Assembly (NCBI GenBank): GCA_044433405.1
Contig: JAWXTQ010000091.1
Location: 1 to 8,610 of the forward strand
DNA length: 8,610 bases
DNA from: CAMQVM01 sp044433405
Lineage (GTDB): Bacteria; Bacteroidota; Bacteroidia; Bacteroidales; Rikenellaceae
Direction of reading: 5' to 3'
Part shown: positions 6,678 through 8,610 of the stretch, piece after piece
Layout: every line of letters starts with the position of its first letter
Numbering within the stretch: the stretch's first letter is position 1
Translations under genes and position numbers: made by a program
The notes under the pieces: generated by a model
What the model was told of the DNA's origin: nothing
Database searches by the model: none
What the model saw: only the letters and a program-made list of their open reading frames with translations

Positions 6678-8610
6678 TTAATTTCCCAATTCTAATTGAT
6701 TTTTCACAAGTTCATAATAATTGCCTTTCCCAGCAATCAACTGAGCATGCGTACCAACCTCTTTAATCTCTCCATTTTCGAGCACTACGATTTTATCAGC
6801 ATTTTTAACAGTACTTAGCCTATGTGCTACTACTACTACAGTTTTACCACTAAAGAAGGTTTGCAAACGTTCCATAATAGCCTTTTCATTGTTAGCATCA
6901 AGTGAATTTGTAGCCTCGTCAAACATTATATATTTAGCATCCTTGTATGCAGCACGTGCAATCAAGATTCTTTGTTTTTGCCCTGTGCTTAGCCCATGTC
7001 CTTCTGCGCCAATTTTGGTATTATACCGAAGTGGCAGCGACTCAATAAACTCTTTTATGTTTGCTATCTCAGCAGCTCTATGTAACTTTTCTATATCTGG
7101 CACATCGTCAGCAATTCCGATATTTGCAGCAATAGTGTCAGAGAATATAAATCCCTCTTGCATAACCGAGGCGCACTGTGCACGCCAACGACTATCACTA
7201 TACATCTTTAGAGGAGTATTACCCAGAAGCACCTCTCCCTCAACTGGCTCGTAAAAACCTAACAGAAGCTTCAGGAGCGTAGTTTTTCCACTACCACTAG
7301 TCCCAACTATTGCTGTTGTCTTTCCTGATTCTATAGTTAGATTAATATTATTAAGCACCTTTGCGCTACGAGGGCCTTCATACTGAAAAACTACATTTTT
7401 AAGTATTATATCCTCTTCAGAAGGCACATCTTTAATTTTATTTTTACTTTCGGCCTCTTCGTCCTCTTTTTCGTGAATTTCATTAAGTCTTTCAAGGCTA
7501 ATTTTAGCATCCTGTATAGCTTGAACAAATCCAATAAGCTGAGAAATAGGAGCATTAAGTTGCCCAATTATATACTGCATAGCCATCATCATACCGAGTG
7601 TCATATCGCCGTCAATTACCGCTTTAGCTGCCAAAAAGGATATTATAATATTTTTACTTTGATCAATAAACAATCCGCCAATTTGTTGTGTTTGACCAAG
7701 TGTGAGGCCTTTTATACTGATTTTATATAGCTTTGCTTGTATGCTCTCCCATGCCCAACGTTTCTGTTTTTCACAATTATTGAGTTTTATATCTTGCATA
7801 CCTGTTATCAGTTGCACTATATTGCTTTGGTTTGCTGAAGATTCTTGAAAGCGCATATAATCAAGCTTTTTGCGATATTTCAAGAAGAGCAACACCCACC
7901 CTATATAAAGAGCACTACCTAGCATAAATATACCAAGTATAGTGATGTGATAAGTAGCCATTACACCGCTATATATCACAAATGTAAATGCCGCAATAAC
8001 AATACTAATAACCGAACCAGTCATAAACGATTGTATACGTCCGTGATCACTAATCCTTTGAATAATATCACCCACCATTTTTGAATCAAAGAATGAAATA
8101 GGTAGCCGCATCAGCTTACTTAAAAAGTCTGACACTAACGAGATACTTATTCGCGTAGTCATATGAAGCATTAACCAACTACGAATCATATTATTAGCTG
8201 TCTGCCCTAATGTTAGAAGCACCTGAGCTACAAGTATAGCAACAACAATATCAATATCATTATTTCCAATACCTTTATCCACTACCGACTGAGTTAAAAA
8301 CGGAAATATCAAGCTTATCAAACTACCAGTCACTAAACCCAATATTATCTGTAACAGATATTTTTTGTATGGACGAAGATAGGATACAATATGCCATACC
8401 TTAAGCTTACTATCTTCAGGAGTCTCCTCTTCATAAAATTTATGCGTAGGCTCTAGCAGTAGTGCAGTACCTTTGGTTAGTTTTCTATTGATATCATCTT
8501 CCGATATAGACAACCAACTCTTTAAGAAAGGTACTTTTTTATACTCTAAAAGCGATGCAGAGCTGCTAAAGGCGGAGGGAGTGATGGCGATGAGTAAGGA
8601 GGATATGATA
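6678..8610 (-). CDS. Peptidase-domain ABC transporter (bacteriocin/double-glycine peptide exporter), 5' end missing
   Basis: The frame is open from the right edge to the stop at 6680-6678. A TTG at 8513-8511 could be taken as the start, giving 611 residues, but the frame continues upstream as LLEYKKVPFLKSW and on to the edge, so the gene very probably begins outside the window. Numbering from that TTG: residues 1-30 are the tail of a C39 peptidase-type domain (KGTALLLEPTHKFYEEE, 14-30); about 45-350 is a six-helix ABC type-1 membrane domain; about 368-605 is the nucleotide-binding domain with Walker A GTSGSGKT (404-411), Q-loop Q452, signature LSTGQ (508-512), Walker B YIMFDE (528-533) and switch H564. 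Known role: C39 proteases cut leader peptides after a double glycine during export; the ABC part drives transport through the inner membrane. The HlyD-like adaptor follows 12 bp downstream. The catalytic Cys and His would lie beyond the edge, and the usual Asp-Pro motif is not found in the visible part, so peptidase activity is uncertain. Confidence 0.88.
   Translation of the reverse strand, partial: IISSLLIAITPSAFSSSASLLEYKKVPFLKSWLSISEDDINRKLTKGTALLLEPTHKFYEEETPEDSKLKVWHIVSYLRPYKKYLLQIILGLVTGSLISLIFPFLTQSVVDKGIGNNDIDIVVAILVAQVLLTLGQTANNMIRSWLMLHMTTRISISLVSDFLSKLMRLPISFFDSKMVGDIIQRISDHGRIQSFMTGSVISIVIAAFTFVIYSGVMATYHITILGIFMLGSALYIGWVLLFLKYRKKLDYMRFQESSANQSNIVQLITGMQDIKLNNCEKQKRWAWESIQAKLYKISIKGLTLGQTQQIGGLFIDQSKNIIISFLAAKAVIDGDMTLGMMMAMQYIIGQLNAPISQLIGFVQAIQDAKISLERLNEIHEKEDEEAESKNKIKDVPSEEDIILKNVVFQYEGPRSAKVLNNINLTIESGKTTAIVGTSGSGKTTLLKLLLGFYEPVEGEVLLGNTPLKMYSDSRWRAQCASVMQEGFIFSDTIAANIGIADDVPDIEKLHRAAEIANIKEFIESLPLRYNTKIGAEGHGLSTGQKQRILIARAAYKDAKYIMFDEATNSLDANNEKAIMERLQTFFSGKTVVVVAHRLSTVKNADKIVVLENGEIKEVGTHAQLIAGKGNYYELVKNQLELGN

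Noticed and set aside
6889..7254. 121-codon plus-strand frame
   Set aside because: Antisense to the nucleotide-binding domain of the ABC transporter; no recognisable motif, no promoter, and composition typical of a shadow frame.
8511..8513. TTG as the true start of the ABC transporter gene
   Set aside because: It falls inside the end of a C39-type domain, and the frame stays open and family-like upstream, so the start is very likely beyond the window.
8461..8610. Plus-strand open frame to the right edge, ending in a natural-looking segment (SDAELLKAEG...MSKEDMI)
   Set aside because: It overlaps the minus-strand frame antisense, and the minus-strand reading up to LLEYKKVPFLKSW is supported by family motifs. 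The last 50 bases cannot be decided without more sequence, so I did not call a gene.
1..8610. CRISPR array, tRNA/rRNA gene, insertion sequence, phage or defence module
   Set aside because: I saw no regularly spaced repeats, no tRNA-like cloverleaf, and no transposase, integrase or nuclease motifs in any of the readable genes.

Overview
The window is AT-rich DNA that reads like a chromosome segment from the phylum Bacteroidota, most likely order Bacteroidales. Reasons: a Bacteroidetes-type LptD of about 890 residues; a gut-type GH110 alpha-galactosidase lipoprotein; TAnnTTTG-like -7 promoter elements; no Shine-Dalgarno sequence in front of the genes; and a peptidase-ABC/HlyD secretion pair of the kind common in gut Bacteroidales. 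I cannot place it to genus from sequence alone.

Layout. (1) 1-449, minus strand: N-terminal part of an M3-family peptidyl-dipeptidase (Dcp type), cut by the left edge. (2) 503-3178, minus: LptD, the outer-membrane LPS translocon, just upstream of dcp in the same direction and probably co-transcribed with it. (3) 3179-3415: AT-rich divergent promoter region. It has one plausible -7 element for each direction, a hairpin at the 5' end of the predicted lptD mRNA, and a start-stop AUG-UGA just ahead of the apparent TTG start of lptD. (4) 3416-5200, plus: GH110 alpha-1,3-galactosidase (GlaB-like) with a lipoprotein-like signal. (5) 5201-5366: intergenic region between convergent genes, almost entirely made of inverted repeats and ending in a strong terminator-like hairpin usable from both sides. 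(6) 5367-6665, minus: HlyD-type membrane-fusion protein. (7) 6678-8610, minus: ABC transporter with the tail of a C39 peptidase-type domain, cut by the right edge.

How the genes work together. The ABC transporter and HlyD protein, 12 bp apart, form an export system that probably matures and secretes double-glycine leader peptides (bacteriocin- or RiPP-like); no substrate peptide is visible here. The GH110 enzyme would remove terminal alpha-1,3-galactose from glycans such as blood group B or linear alpha-Gal structures. It stands alone, with no SusC/SusD or other glycosidase genes in view. LptD and Dcp are housekeeping functions. I found no CRISPR array, rRNA, tRNA, transposase or integrase. 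I did not find a convincing new multi-gene system. The points most worth a second look are the structured convergent intergenic region, the 5' leader and non-ATG start of lptD, and the atypical sequence where the C39 domain should continue at the right edge.
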